A program made the position numbers and the translations under genes. This document shows positions 1 through 12,300 of a stretch of DNA of 64,000 nt, in pieces (positions within the stretch are counted from its first letter, which is position 1; each line of letters starts with the position of its first letter). The stretch comes from Pithys albifrons albifrons. Lineage: Eukaryota; Chordata; Aves; Passeriformes; Thamnophilidae. The stretch is from the NCBI RefSeq assembly GCF_047495875.1, contig NC_092475.1, positions 8,956,501 through 9,020,500 on the forward strand, in the 5' to 3' direction. The notes under the pieces were generated by a model. It made no database searches. It was not told the DNA's origin and saw only the letters and a list, made by a program, of their open reading frames with translations.

Positions 1-159
1 GCATTTTGGACTCTTCCCTAACAGCTCCTTAACCCTTCACGAACTACATAATCACCTGCAATTCTTCACATGGAGGAAGCTTCATTAAGTACTTAAATAA
101 AGAAAGTGTAACTGAAAGGAAAACTGGGAAGAATCCAGCACAGCATCCACAGACTGTAC
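1..159 (-). other. EYA2: EYA2 last intron, partial
   Basis: This is the start of the intron between the penultimate exon and the terminal coding exon, truncated by the window edge. I see nothing else in it. Confidence 0.85.
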
Positions 160-260
160 CTTTTTTGCTCCTTGTTCCTCTTCAACACCATCTCCTATTA
201 CAATGTACACAGCTTTCCTTCCAAACCTCTGCATTATTCTTTCAAAACAGCTCTCTTTCC
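160..260 (-). CDS. EYA2: EYA2 coding exon 14 (penultimate), HAD motifs III and IV
   Basis: The exon is 101 nt, with acceptor TTGCTTAG and donor GTACAG, below consensus. It encodes residues 476-508: [17 protein letters not shown] then [16 protein letters not shown]. Lys476 is the motif III lysine and Asp498 the motif IV metal-binding Asp, equivalent to human Lys480 and Asp502 as I recall them. YIV replaces the usual YVV, a conservative change. It ends on a codon boundary. The last exon should start HNMPFWRIS and lies outside the window. Confidence 0.98.
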
Positions 261-893
261 CTAAGCAACACAAGAGAAGACATTTTTTTAATCTGGACAC
301 AAACTGCAGTCAGAGCTAACACTCAGGTACTGAACATGGAGTTGTGACCTTACTGCTACATCCATGTTTTCTTTGGAAGCCAACTGAATCTCCACCTGAG
401 GTGGACTCTCTATCTCATGACAGTTACCAGCATTTTCTTTATCAGCCAAGGACTTCCAAGTGCTGCCAGTTTTCCATAAGCTTTGTGCCTTTGATGCACC
501 CCTTAGACCAGCAGCTGGCAGACAGAGAATGACATGAGTGTCACATCATTCCAGAACCCCCTCCTGTTCATTCTGGTTGCAGTAAAAACATGAAAACCTC
601 AGAGGTTCAAACACTTATACCAGAAAGAACAGAACACAAAAAAGTCCCAAGCCAACCCTATCTGTACATCAGGCTCACTTCTCCATGGAGACACTCAGAA
701 GTCTTTTTTTTCTTCTTTTTTTCCCCCCTTCTGTACTGGTGTACAAGTCAGGATGTGAATCACAAATCTGTAAATAGGGAGCTAAAAAGAAACCTCACAC
801 GTTGCTTGTTGTGATCAGGTTGGGTGGTTGTACCTGACTTAGGGACAAAATTTCAGCCTGTCTTTGATAAGGCCTAAGTCAGTTTGCTCTTAC
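261..893 (-). other. EYA2: EYA2 intron (633 bp)
   Basis: This is a GT-AG intron joining TKT and GKES in phase 1. It contains a pyrimidine run around 703-730 on the plus strand. I see no other element. Confidence 0.9.
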
Positions 894-1015
894 CTGTTTT
901 TGTTGCACTGTAAATGTTTTCAATGGGGAAGACAGTGCCCAGTCCATAGAGAAGCACTTTAGCAAGAGCAGGTATAAGCTGAGTTGTGGTGACCAACACA
1001 TTCACACAGTTGGGC
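894..1015 (-). CDS. EYA2: EYA2 coding exon 13, HAD motif II (VTTTQL)
   Basis: The exon is 122 nt, with acceptor TTTTCTAG and donor GTAAGA. It encodes residues 435-474: [45 protein letters not shown] (residues 442-446) is HAD motif II, whose Thr (about residue 444, human Thr448 as I recall it) orients the phospho-intermediate. The final ACA G joins the next exon to give TGKES. Confidence 0.98.
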
Positions 1016-1608
1016 CTAGAAAACAAAAGTTATTAGAAGTGGCAATCTGTATTTCTCTCTTTCACTCTGGACTGAAAGATGGTAGGAAGCAAACCTTTCC
1101 TGCCACTGGAAGTTCCCAAGCCAATGAGGGATTATGCAGCCAGAGTCAGATAATGCGAGTACCAGAAATGCCTTTTGATCAGCTTAGTAGAATGAAAAAA
1201 ACATAAACCAAACTAGCAGCAGTGATGCAGCACTTGCCAGGATCTACTTGGTGCAGAATTAAACACCACATGGTAATGGTCCATGCCGGGTTCTTTGAGT
1301 GTGCTCAGGGAAGAAGGGCTCTTTTCTCCCTGTCCTCTTTTGTAAATCTGCTCACACAAAAATGGTGCCACAGATGAGAGAGCCAAGGAAAGGAAAGGCA
1401 AAGGACTGTTTTATTTTTGCTCAGTTCATCATCCCAAGCTCACCCCAACTCTTGACAATTCAAGCCTGGCAAACGTGCAGACTGGCCTCCCACAGGCTTG
1501 GCCAACAAAGTCCTATAAATGTGTCTCAGTTTGTTTAGAGGGGGAAAACAAGGGAAGCAAAGGAGCTCCTGGATCAAACCCGCAGGCAATTCTTTAAGCT
1601 GTTCTTAC
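1016..1608 (-). other. EYA2: EYA2 intron (593 bp)
   Basis: This is a GT-AG intron inside the Arg434 codon (phase 2). I see no repeat or conserved-looking block. Confidence 0.9.
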
Positions 1609-1723
1609 CGGGAATGTATCAAATTCAGCGCCTTCAGAGCATGTGTGAGCCAGAGATCAGTCAGCGCTTCCAGTTCTGCTCTTAACTGCAGCCAGGTTTC
1701 CCTCTTAGGAGCTCCTATTAAAC
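1609..1723 (-). CDS. EYA2: EYA2 coding exon 12
   Basis: The exon is 115 nt, with acceptor TGTTACAG and donor GTAAGA. It encodes residues 397-433: [20 protein letters not shown] then [17 protein letters not shown], with a split Gly396 and Arg434. [21 protein letters not shown] is the EYA2 form (human IGTPKRETW, from memory). A 193-codon open frame on the opposite strand here is only its antisense shadow. Confidence 0.97.
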
Positions 1724-2733
1724 CTGTAACAGGAAAAGCATCTTTGCAGAAGCACAGAAAGGGAACTACATGTATTTGTACACAGATTGCCAAAGGGCTC
1801 CTGTCTGTGTTCAGAGCTCTCCCAGTGCCCATCCCTTGGTCTCAGTGCCAGCTGCTTCCCTTTGTCCACTGCCACGTGACTCCAAGGCTCTGCCTGAGGT
1901 CCATGAGGCCCAACTGCAGCACATTCCTGGGCTGCAGCAGCTCAGCTTCCTCCTTCTCTGGGGAATGGTTCGGTCAACCACACGCTGCAGGACCTCTTTG
2001 GGACACCTTTCTTGGAGTGAGCGTAAAGCTTGTATGGGAAGTGAGCAAGAGGATAGAAGAGCTGTGTAATGTGGGCAGTGACCTGGGCAGACACACCTGA
2101 GGCCAGGATGGTTTTGTTTCCATGTCCCATTACCAGTACATGTGAGCAGGCTTGTCCTCAACCAAAAAACAGGTTGTGGTGATACTCTGAGTTCTGCTGC
2201 TTTTCCTTTCTAGTCAGAGACCTGCACTAATGTCCTGATAGAGATGCAGAACAGCCTATTGGAAGAACTGTCTGGCACTAGGTGAGATGAAGGAACCCAG
2301 GGTGTCCTGGTATATGGTGGTATTGTTTTGGGGGAGTTAAAGACAAGTAGTTATGATAAAAGAATGCTTCAGACAGAGACCAGCCATGTGTTCTGTGGAA
2401 AAACAAGCATATTTAGCTTTGAACTGTTTGCTTGCCTACTAAACTTTCTGGAAAACTGGAGAAGGTTGCTTTTCCTGCCAAACAAATTACAAAATAAAGC
2501 CCCACACTTGCAACTTGAGTACTTCTCAAACCACTAAAAGAGGTATTTTAGCATGTCTCCTGCAAGCCCCGCACAGAACTTTGTTAAAGGATGACTGAGG
2601 AAACACTTGCTCAGCTCCCTGTGAAGCATTTTTATTGAGAGGCTCCTACACCTCCTCCATAGATGTCCCTGCAGGGTCAGCAGCTTTTTGGGAAGATGAA
2701 AGGCACACTGGTTGCCCAGGCACAGACACTTAC
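1724..2733 (-). other. EYA2: EYA2 intron (1010 bp)
   Basis: This is a GT-AG intron inside the Gly396 codon (phase 1), with a good donor (GTAAGT). It holds antisense-strand open frames only. I see nothing else. Confidence 0.9.
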
Positions 2734-2894
2734 CCCCCACATTGTTTTTGTAGGTGTTGTACATCTCTTTCACCCGACGGTAGCGAAATGCTAATTTCCT
2801 CATCCAGTCAACTCCCCCGTGAACACCCGAGCCCAGGCACAGGTTTGCACTGGCAGAGGAGTTGTGGAAGCCATCTGCAGAGAAGTTGTATGTG
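2734..2894 (-). CDS. EYA2: EYA2 coding exon 11, Eya domain cap region
   Basis: The exon is 161 nt, with acceptor TTTCCCAG and consensus donor GTAAGT. It encodes residues 343-395 with split codons at both ends. The order is [53 protein letters not shown]. This helical part of the Eya domain is very highly conserved. VKEMYNTY matches EYA2 (EYA1 has VKEIYNTY). Confidence 0.97.
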
Positions 2895-3698
2895 CTGGGA
2901 AAGGGAGGAGGGAAGGGGAGAGGTCAGTGTAATTACAGGCTGTACAGTGCCAGCAGGGAGGGGGAACAATTGAAAAGAAGTGTGGAGACAAGTGGCAGCA
3001 GAGACACACACAGGACACGCTGTACAGAACTAAAGTTCATCTTTAGCACAATTAGTAGCACAGATATAAAAAATGTTCTTTTTCTGCATCAATTTTTCAC
3101 AATAAACCATCCATAAAACCACAAATTTCAAAGTTCTATATGAGTTCTGCACATTTCATTCTCATCCCATGACTCTGCAGGCAACACTTTGGGAAAAGTA
3201 CACGGAATTGTACAGATGTAGTTCCTATGAACATGATGATCTGACTTACACAGATAATAGTAATGTTTGGTGCAGTTTTGGTACAAGTTTCTACCAGTGA
3301 CAAGGATCTGGTGCAGCAAAGTCCAACTCCTCACTGCTAAGCCCATCCACTGCAGACTGAGCAGTGGGAAATCTTTCAGTCTGGTTTTGAAGCACTCTGG
3401 TCCCATCTATGACAACTGCTGGGTCAAATAGTATCAGAAACTGGTGTGGTGTTCAACCTAGTTTAGATATATTTCACAGACTGGTTCAAAGCTCAGTATA
3501 GTCAGGACTTGACAAAAGGCACAGGCACAATAATGTGAGAAAAGGGACTCTGGGCTTTGCTGTGTTTGTTAAATGCAGACAGCACAGAGCCAGGCAGGGG
3601 ATGAGAGTGCATGTTTGAGAATCACTGACCAGGCCTCTGCTATTTTCAAATGCCTGGGGACAACCTGACCTGAAGCTTCCAGCCCAGAGATCCCATAC
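2895..3698 (-). other. EYA2: EYA2 intron (804 bp)
   Basis: This is a GT-AG intron inside the Ser342 codon (phase 2). I see no recognisable element. Confidence 0.9.
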
Positions 3699-3757
3699 CT
3701 TAGATCTTGACCATTATCATCTGATGATACATCATCTATGTGGATCTGGTCACAGTC
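3699..3757 (-). CDS. EYA2: EYA2 coding exon 10 (59 nt, acidic loop)
   Basis: The exon starts in phase 0 after acceptor TTCTCAG and ends at donor GTATGG, which is weak. It encodes residues 323-341, DCDQIHIDDVSSDDNGQDL, and begins the split Ser342 codon. This acidic stretch is nearly invariant in vertebrate EYA proteins. The IHIDD spelling differs from human EYA2 (IHVDD, from memory) by one conservative change. Confidence 0.97.
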
Positions 3758-6700
3758 CTGAGAAGAGAATGAAAAAAGATACAACAGTGAGCAAACGTTT
3801 TCAAAAAAAATTGAAATAATATAATGCCAAATTATTTTAAGTGCAGTATTGAGGAAATAAAATCTTGAATACTGCTAGCATTGTCTGGCATAGCCTAGCC
3901 AGTTAACTGTTAGGAACAAGTATCACATACTTGAAATGAATATGAACAGACAGAGAATGTGTGTGAGAGATCTGCTGTTATCTAAGGTACAGCAGCTCTT
4001 GAAAAACACAGTACGTGGAACTCCTAAGCAGACAGGAGGGAGAGAGATGCTTGTGTTTCAGCCAGGAAAGCTGTGGTTTTCTCAACTCTGTATGCATGAT
4101 AAGGCAGAAATTTGGCAGCTTTTCCCCTGTGAGAATACTCCTTCAGACAGGAGGTGTATGCCCACATAATTACAGGGGGAAAAGATCTGTCCCAAAGAAA
4201 TTTCCAGAAATGCCTGTCCTGCTGGTGTTTTCCCAGTTTGTTCTGAGGGGCTGAGTTTCCTTTGATGTGCAGGGGAGCTGGGCTGAAGCACTGAAGGCAG
4301 CACCCTCTCACTGTCCCAGAGAGAGTTGCAGAACACTGTTTTATCAGTAATGAAAAAATCTGTGCACGAGATATTTAACCAAAATACACACTTGGAGCTC
4401 AGCCTGCATGAAGTATGTACTCTGATCTTATCTTCCAAAATTATTCATTGTTTGAATGGTGGAGACTCTGCCTCAAAAATGTGAGAAATGTTATTCCTTT
4501 GGTTTCTTTCCTAGTTCTAGCATTAAGATTAGAAAGAGAACAATCAAGAAGGTTCCCCCAACACCTTAACCCTCCCTTCTCCACGACCCTCGCAGGTGAG
4601 AACACAACAGAAAGCCTGTGAACTGATGAACACTATCTTTTTTTTTGAATGATTTTTCAACAGAGGCTGAAAAGTGTTGTACTTGGTAGAAAAGGATTCT
4701 GCAGTCAGAAAAACTGCAAACTAACCAAGCTATGGTAATTCTTCAGTGTTCTGTAAACCACAGAATTTGTTTTACCTTCCTTGTACAATTGTGAGTTTGA
4801 TGAATTACTTTTAACTAGTCCCTTTCAAAATAAGAATAAAGCCCCGGAGAAGTAACCAAACTTGCTATCAATAGCAAAACATGACAGATCTTGTTCATAA
4901 CGATGAGATTTTCTGCACCATTTATTTTAGATAATTCTCAAAAAGACATGGGATTTTATCTTCTCATCTCATCAGCCCTCTTATCAACCTATCACTGGAG
5001 TGTATATTTCTGTATATAATGGGAGCCAAGCAGCTGAACAGCGGATCTCTGCTGGCACCTCTCTCTCACTCCTCCACCCCCATAAGTTTTTAAGCCCCCC
5101 TCCCAATAGGTGTTGTGAACCATGCTGGGATAATATTGATGCAGCCCACTCCACTTCAGCTGTACGATGCAGGGCATTAAGTCAGGGGAAAGGTATTTGT
5201 GGAGGGATCTGTTTTTCTCATTTGTGAATGAATTGTTCTGTACACTGAAGTGTGACAACAGTAGCTATCACATTTCTAACTTAATAAAATACCATGACAC
5301 TCGGTGAGACGCTACCTCATAGTCCTCTGGCTGAGCCTCTCGTGTTACTGGGGGGAACTGAGGGAACTGGCTACAGCAAGAATGTGGACCATGTTTTACT
5401 ACTTGGTTACAAGACCAATTTTTCATTCTTGCAGCATTTCCTTGAAATCTTGGTGAGCAGGGACTCAAGGCAGGATATCTGGGTTGTTGAAAAGAAGGTC
5501 CAGATTGTTTGAGTGGAAGTCTGTGATGAGGACATATCCCAGTTTTCACATCCACTGATATTTCAAATTGCTACTCTGGGATCTCAGAGTGTGGCGCGCA
5601 GAGCCTGTAACTGAGTTCAACGTGTAAGAGATCTCAGTCAGCCCTCGCAGCTCTGGCACTGAACTGTTTTACTGTTGGATATCTCTGGGTGCTACACAAA
5701 CTGACTCTCCAGGTGGGACCAGACCCTTTTACCCATATGTACAGGAGCCCGAGCTAATGCAGCTTTAAAATGGCATTGCTGGCTTGGAGAAAGCCTCTGC
5801 TGCCTCCTTGTGAAACGCAGGCTGTGCCTGAAGACACTTGGAGAAGCTGCTGTTATCCCTCACACTCCCTCTGAACACTCTCAGGTATGTCTCATGCACA
5901 TATGGAAACAACTTATGAACACACACGTTCTCTATTTGTGTATCACGACTGTGGTATTTGACCATCTCATGGATTCACTGATCAGTGGAGCTTTCACCCC
6001 TCATTAGATGAGAGTTAACAGTTCCCACAACACAAACCTCCAGGGATGGCTCTGAAAGGCAGTAATTGTAAACACACTAATCCCCTCGTTCGTTAATTCC
6101 TCATCCCCTTGTCAGCCCTCCTGTCCTTAATACCTGTTTCCCAGAGTGTTAGACAATTATATCTCCGGAGGGATTGGCGGTGGAAGGTGCTGTTCTTTAG
6201 CCAGCATTGTACTGTGAACAAAAGGCATCTGGGAGAAAAAGCACAACCCTGGAAAGCCCAGTTTGTATTTTAACTTCACTGATTTGTAACCTTGGGTAAT
6301 TCTTTCTTTCCCTGATTTCTCCAAAGGGGAACAGAGAGGGATAATCAAGTGAGTATGTGCTGATATATTCTGCAGCATGATCAGAGCCTTTTGTACACAA
6401 CACCTTGCATGTCCCATATTTGCAGACTGTAGGGATTTCATCTGCCTGTAAGTCTGAAAATTGCTGGCAGGGAATCTTTTTCTGTAAAGAGACCAAAAGT
6501 GTTTGGTAGGAGTCCAGATCTAAGGCCTCTCCATTCACCCACCTGCCCCAAGGACCAGTGAACAGCCTCCTTCCATAAAACCACCTCAGGCTGGGGCTGA
6601 ATCCAACGGGAAACTGGCCTCTCTACTAGGCAGCAGCACTAAGAGAGGATGGTTTGAAGTAGGATGGATCTGAATGGACCCATCTGAATGGATCTGCTGG

Positions 6701-9223
6701 TTCACCTTTTTACACATCCATGCTTCCCACTCCCAAACGGAGCAGCAAAAATGCATCCAGGAAACAGTTCCCTGAATTCCTTCTGAGTAAATACTGAGAA
6801 AAGACAAAAGCCCTGGCTAACAGGAGAGCATAAGAATCATTTTATGATAGAAAAACAGGAACATTCCAGTTCAGGTTCCTCACTCAGACTTTGAAGCCAG
6901 TTTTTTTGCTGTGATATGAAATCACATCCTCACCAGACTTAAGATCACACAAATGCTACCAAAAGCTGTACACCTTGTTGTATCTATGGACCAATGTTCT
7001 ATTCTCATCAGGAACTTCATGGGAATGCTTCAAGAGGGCTTTGCAGCCTAGTAGCACTTTCTGCTCTGCACAGCATTGAAAACTGCAGCCACAAAAATAG
7101 ACCAGTCTCTTGTACTAAAGCAAGGGAATTGATTTCTGTGTCCAACTTGCCTCTCTGGAGTGGATGGGAGGCATTTCCTCCACTCCTCCACTGGTTCCAC
7201 TGTCAGGACCAAGGCCAGCCATGCTCTATTTAGTTAAATCTGCTGGACCCCCCAGCTATCCCAGCTTTGGCTGTGGATTTGGGCCACAGAAATGTTTTGG
7301 TATGTTTAGCATTACCCAGTAAAGGAACACTTGCTTTGGTCTCAGATGGGCAACTATCCTATTGCTTTCTCAGTTACAGCCTCTTGCACTCTAACCCAGC
7401 ACAGAAAATGGGCAAAAATGGATTCAGCCCTGTGCAGTTTTAGCTTATTTTGTCTTGTACAGGCCAGCATTAGACCACATGATGGTGCTAATGTATATAG
7501 TAATGCTTGTGGATCTTCTGAATCTGCTCCTGTTCTGTTTTTTACCAATTCTTTTTTTTTTTTGTTTTTAAGAACATTACTCATTGCACTCTTTTTAAGT
7601 CTAGTACTCAGTGATGTATGATCCTTAATTATCACTTTGGGAATACACAAACCTAACTTCTATTTATCATCCTAAATGAAGGTGTAGGGTGAGTAACTCT
7701 GGCTGACTCTGACATTGCAAATTCTTCCAAACTGAAATGGCTTTTTCTGGAAAATGAAATTTTGTAAGGAACATTTACTTCTCTTGAATTCTCTGTCATC
7801 ATCTCTCCACTTTTTACTAAAAAGGCTCAGCTAAAACCAAACCACCAGTGCCCAAAGCTGTAAAGTGACTGATAAATGTGCACAACTTGACTGAGGCCAG
7901 ACAATCTGCTGCTTCATTTAAAGTTTTAGAGCAGTAAGTGAAGCAAGAAAACTTGTTTTAAAACTGGTATTTCTTTCGAAAGTCTAAATAGGCCATGGGT
8001 TTCTGGAGTTTGGCTTTGCAGGACATGGAGTTTTACTGCATCACATGTGGAGATCTGATGGGTGGAAGGTGCTGGTTGCATATAAAGTATAATCCCTACT
8101 TATATTAGTGCTCTGGGCTCCTAAAGAGAAGCTCTCTTTTCTTTTTCCCTAAGAGAAGGATTTTTTTGCTTTGTACTTTCTGTGCCTTCACCATAAACTC
8201 CTTCTCTGAAAAAAGTTGAAAGAGTAAAAATCTGTCAGTTCAGGTGCTACCCACTGACTTGTCTTTGAAAGGAAATAAAAATTCTCAGCAAGTGAAACCT
8301 CAAGACTTAAGGAGCCAGGTGGCAGGAAAGGTTGTACCTCCCATAACACAGAGAACCACAGTGCAATTAAGCAGTGAAGAAACCAGAAATTCTTGCTGAA
8401 CTCATCAGGCAGAGAAAAAGTTCTCTCCTTTCATCTGGCACAACAACAAATTCTTTTTCAAGTGAAAATAAAAAGACCACAGAAGTCTGCCCAAGGATGC
8501 CAGATTTTTTTCCCTCCAAATGCCTCCAAGCAGAATTGTTACTTCAGTGTGCCCAGCACAAACCCCACCTCACTCTGGCCTTGACCCATTCAGACTGTGT
8601 CTACTGACTGCAAATGTGAACAAATTTTCATCACTGCAATACAGCTGCTTCTGAGCTGGTGACAGAATTCTGCAAGCATCTCTTTGCTTGGGTTTTACCA
8701 CATATTCAAAAGGAATTTTGCTTTGTGTAAGAGCTGGCCAGGTCTAACCATGACATGTGCAGGAAGGGATTCTTTCTCTTGGTCTTTTATGTTGAAACTG
8801 CAGTGTGCCTGAGCTTGAGCAGGCCTGCTCTGTCTGTGTGTGTAACAGAGCTTCCTCAAGAACACAGACTATTGTAAAAACTCTGCATTGGCTCATAGCT
8901 AATTGCTACCTGCCCCATAGGATCTATGCTAATTTACCTTAATAATATTATTAAATAGCAAATTTTAGGAGAAGCAGTAGCAACATCTTTGTTATTAGAT
9001 TTAATAAACCTGCCAAAAGCCATTTAAAAAAATTCCTTAACAGAACGAAGATGTCAAAGGGACACAGTGAGTATGTGACTCTGTCCCTTCCAAGGAGCCA
9101 CATAAGGGCCATTTCTGTAGGGTCAAAAATGAAAGTTTCTTGGCCAAAAAACATGTTTGTAGACCACATGCAGATGATTAGAGGAAGAAATAAATAATAA
9201 AAATAAAATAATTGGCTACATAC
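3758..9223 (-). other. EYA2: EYA2 intron (5.5 kb)
   Basis: This is a GT-AG phase 0 intron between DLE and DCDQ. It is mostly unremarkable unique sequence. A compact run of homeodomain and forkhead-type sites lies at about 6060-6185 and is reported separately. No gene is visible. Confidence 0.9.
6060..6185. promoter_or_regulatory. Candidate conserved non-coding element
   Basis: Within 126 bp there is a forkhead-type GTAAACA (6068-6074), a bicoid/OTX-type TAATCCCC (6078-6085, GGGGATTA on the other strand), TTAATT (6093-6098) and AATTAT. The clustering suggests an intronic enhancer. This is inference from motifs alone, without conservation data. Confidence 0.2.
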
Positions 9224-9313
9224 CTCCAGGTCATTAAAGAACAGATGTGTATCTGCAAGGTTGAAGATCATTTCTTCCATCATGAGACCTATCCGCACAG
9301 ACGTCGTCGTGTC
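9224..9313 (-). CDS. EYA2: EYA2 coding exon 9 ([15 protein letters not shown])
   Basis: The exon is 90 nt, phase 0 at both ends, with acceptor CCCTAACAG and donor GTATGT. It encodes residues 293-322: [15 protein letters not shown] then [15 protein letters not shown]. This is the start of the helical cap insertion of the Eya domain, part of the surface known to contact SIX proteins (established for human EYA2). [12 protein letters not shown] marks EYA2 against EYA1 and EYA4, which have DPP and LGLRM here. It is separated from the catalytic exon by a 12-kb intron. Confidence 0.98.
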
Positions 9314-12300
9314 CTGTTAGGGGAAAAGAAGGTGCTTTCCATTCATTTCGATTTTCTTTTCTTTTGGATGAGGATGGAGATCTTAGAGCAAACAGGGGAT
9401 CTACATATTCCTGAATAACTATTTATTACAGTAATTTGATTTGCCAAGTGTATCTTAACATCGACATGATTTCCCCATCCTTTCTTTTGCTCTCCTAGAT
9501 AAACAAATCCTGTTCTTTGAAGGATGTCTATAGCTCACTCTGACCAATAATAGCCCACATACTTCAGATGATACAAAGATCCTTTAAACATTTGAAACTA
9601 TATAAGAATTGCTTCACTAGCCTAGACAAAAAAAAATGATTTCCAATAGTATCATTAGTGAATGGTTTGGGGAGAGTTACAACCAACAGGGCACACAGAG
9701 GGTGATCCTTTCCTGTGCTGTCCTTCAAACCAGTCATTTCATCCCCACTAAAACTGCCTACTTATTTAACAGCTTCAGCAGAGTTAAAAAAACCCCATCC
9801 TACCACATAAACTCAATTATAACACAATAAAATCCTTGTCCAAGTATGACTATTGCTGCTCAGGACAGCAAGCTTGCAGAGCCCCAGCTGCAGATATAAT
9901 GGCAGCTACACCCAAATACTTGCATTGCTTAAAAAGAGTAAAAGAAGACAAGATGCAGCACATGAAAATGCAAGATGGGCTCCTGTGTCATTCCAGCCAG
10001 TGTTGGAAATGACAATGCACCCAATGTTCTCCATTGTGCCAGTTTGCTCACTCTGCCATTTTCCTGCCCCCAAACAACTGACCTTGTTCCAAACCCACAA
10101 CAAGAGCACAGAAACACACTGATGCAAACAAAGTTAGCAGCAGTACGTTTTCTTATTCATTAAATATTTCAAAAATATAAGCAAAAATAGTCCGTGGTTA
10201 ATGTGATAAACACTCATAGCTCAAAAGCACTGTGCCTGTTCAAGCTAAACAACACAGACAACTTGAAAAGAAAAAGCATTCCCACAACAGGTTAATTTCA
10301 TTGGTTTGGGGATCTCTCATCTTTATGTTTAAGTGGGCGGTTTTCCTCTATTGAAGTCACAAGCCATGCTAAAGCAGGGCAGACTTATATGTACTCTCTA
10401 CTCTAATTTTCTGCAGATTTCTGTGGAGTCCTGTTATTGTATGACAGGACAGTAATGAATAAACTGAGGAGTTCTAACAGGAAGCACAATGTTGGGAGGA
10501 TGAGTACACTTCAATCAACCTTTGTGGCAGAGGCTGTTGACATGGATGGTGTATTACACACTAACCTAATTATTACGCATTCTTGGTGTAGTTCTCTTTA
10601 ATTAGAGCAGAATGGCTGTGGTTTTAGCCATATGTGTGACTCACAAGCACTGTGCCCATTAAAGAAAAGCTGTCACTCATGTTTGAACATGCTTGTTGCT
10701 GTCCCAGAAAGAAGAGCACGGTCTCCTCTGGGCAAAAAGTAAAAAATTCAACAGACTTGCCTTGAACATGCCTCTAATTTTAAGCCCAAACCTGCTCCCC
10801 TGAGGAGGCACAGGGACACAGGCACAATCAGGGCATCTGACTGTGGCCCCATGCAAACAGCACTGAATCAAATTTTACTACCCAGGTGTAGTTACACCAG
10901 GGAACTGTTTTGAAGAAAATATGCTGCTAGGAAGAAATTATTTTGTAAAATAGTTTTTAATGAAGCAATTTATTTTTATACATTTCAAGGATCATTAGCC
11001 TTTAAAATTCTTTCAGGAAATCTCACTGGTTGGTACCTGTCATTTATCCTCTAAGTTTTGTCTTTAGGTTTATTGGAATTAATCACTAATGGGGAGTAGG
11101 AAACATTTCCACAGTGTATGAAGTTACCTTCTCTTAAACTAAACAATATGGGAACCAAACTGTAGATGAGAGGGGGGAAAAAAATTCATTCTCTTGGGAT
11201 ACAGAATATGATGGAATGAAAACAAAACAGAAAAATGCACTTTACCACCCAGAGGGGAAGTCGTCTGGGGAAATGATTTGGCATCACTGCTTTCACAGTA
11301 TGGACATTTCCTCCCCAGCAAGGCAGGCTTCCAAGTCTTAAAGAGGCTGATAAAGTTGAAAGGCCAATCAACACTCTCGGTATGACAGAGGTGTCTAGAG
11401 GCATGAGGCCAGTGCTCCTCCAGCCGTTTTTATTTGCATTACTGTGGCATCTAGAAGCACTGGTCCCAGACTTGAGCCCCACTGTGCCAGGGGTAATATC
11501 CACACTGAGTACAGACACAGTTGCTACAGCTGTCAATTCAACTATGAATAAACAGGAAAATCAGATTGACAGGGGAGGACCAAAGTGAGACAGGTATATC
11601 AGTCAACACGTTGTCCAAATTCTCGCTGCAGTGTGTAAATAACTGAAATAGAATTATGGAATTTGTCTGCAGATGTTGACAGATTGCTCTTCCTAGGCAC
11701 AGAAATCCTGTGCCCTAAAGGACATCTCTGTGCTGCTGGGAGTGCCCCGTGGATGGTATTGCCTGTGTTGGAGCGGTGTGAGTTCAGCAGAGCGATGTAA
11801 AGTTGCCACACTCATACCAGTGATCCCTGCTAACATGTCCTTCCGCAGGAAAAGTATGCCCTGGAGCTCTGGGAACAAGCTTCCTGGCCAGTTTCCTGAT
11901 ACATGTGAAGCCCAAGGACCACAGACAGCCTGAAATCAAATCTCCTCCAGGAACCACTTTTTACAGTGAAAACAGATTAATCTAAAAACTCAACCCCCAG
12001 TGCTTGTTTAGTAACTTTAGAAGAGTGAGGTTCTCCCTCTGCTAATCTACAAGTCATGCTTTCACAAACAAGGACAATGAGAGGCAGGGATGGAAAACAG
12101 GCAATAAACTCCTTTTGTAAATAAAACTTCCAGCAAGACAGTGTATCCCCATATGTCTCACCTTGGCCATGTACTGGGGCACTGCAGCTTTCCTCAGGGT
12201 CAAAATTAAACAGCTCCACAAACTCCTTTTAGTGTGAACCTCTTGTGCTCAGACATGACCAGGCATTCCTGGCCCTCCAGTGCACAGTTTGAACAGCTTC

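Noticed and set aside
1519..2100. 193-codon open frame on the plus strand
   Set aside because: It overlaps EYA2 coding exon 12 in antisense (1609-1723) and continues into intron sequence. It is a shadow of the constrained exon, not a gene.
6661..6700. Short direct repeat of ATCTGAATGGA
   Set aside because: There are only two copies of 11 bp, and nothing suggests a functional or mobile origin.
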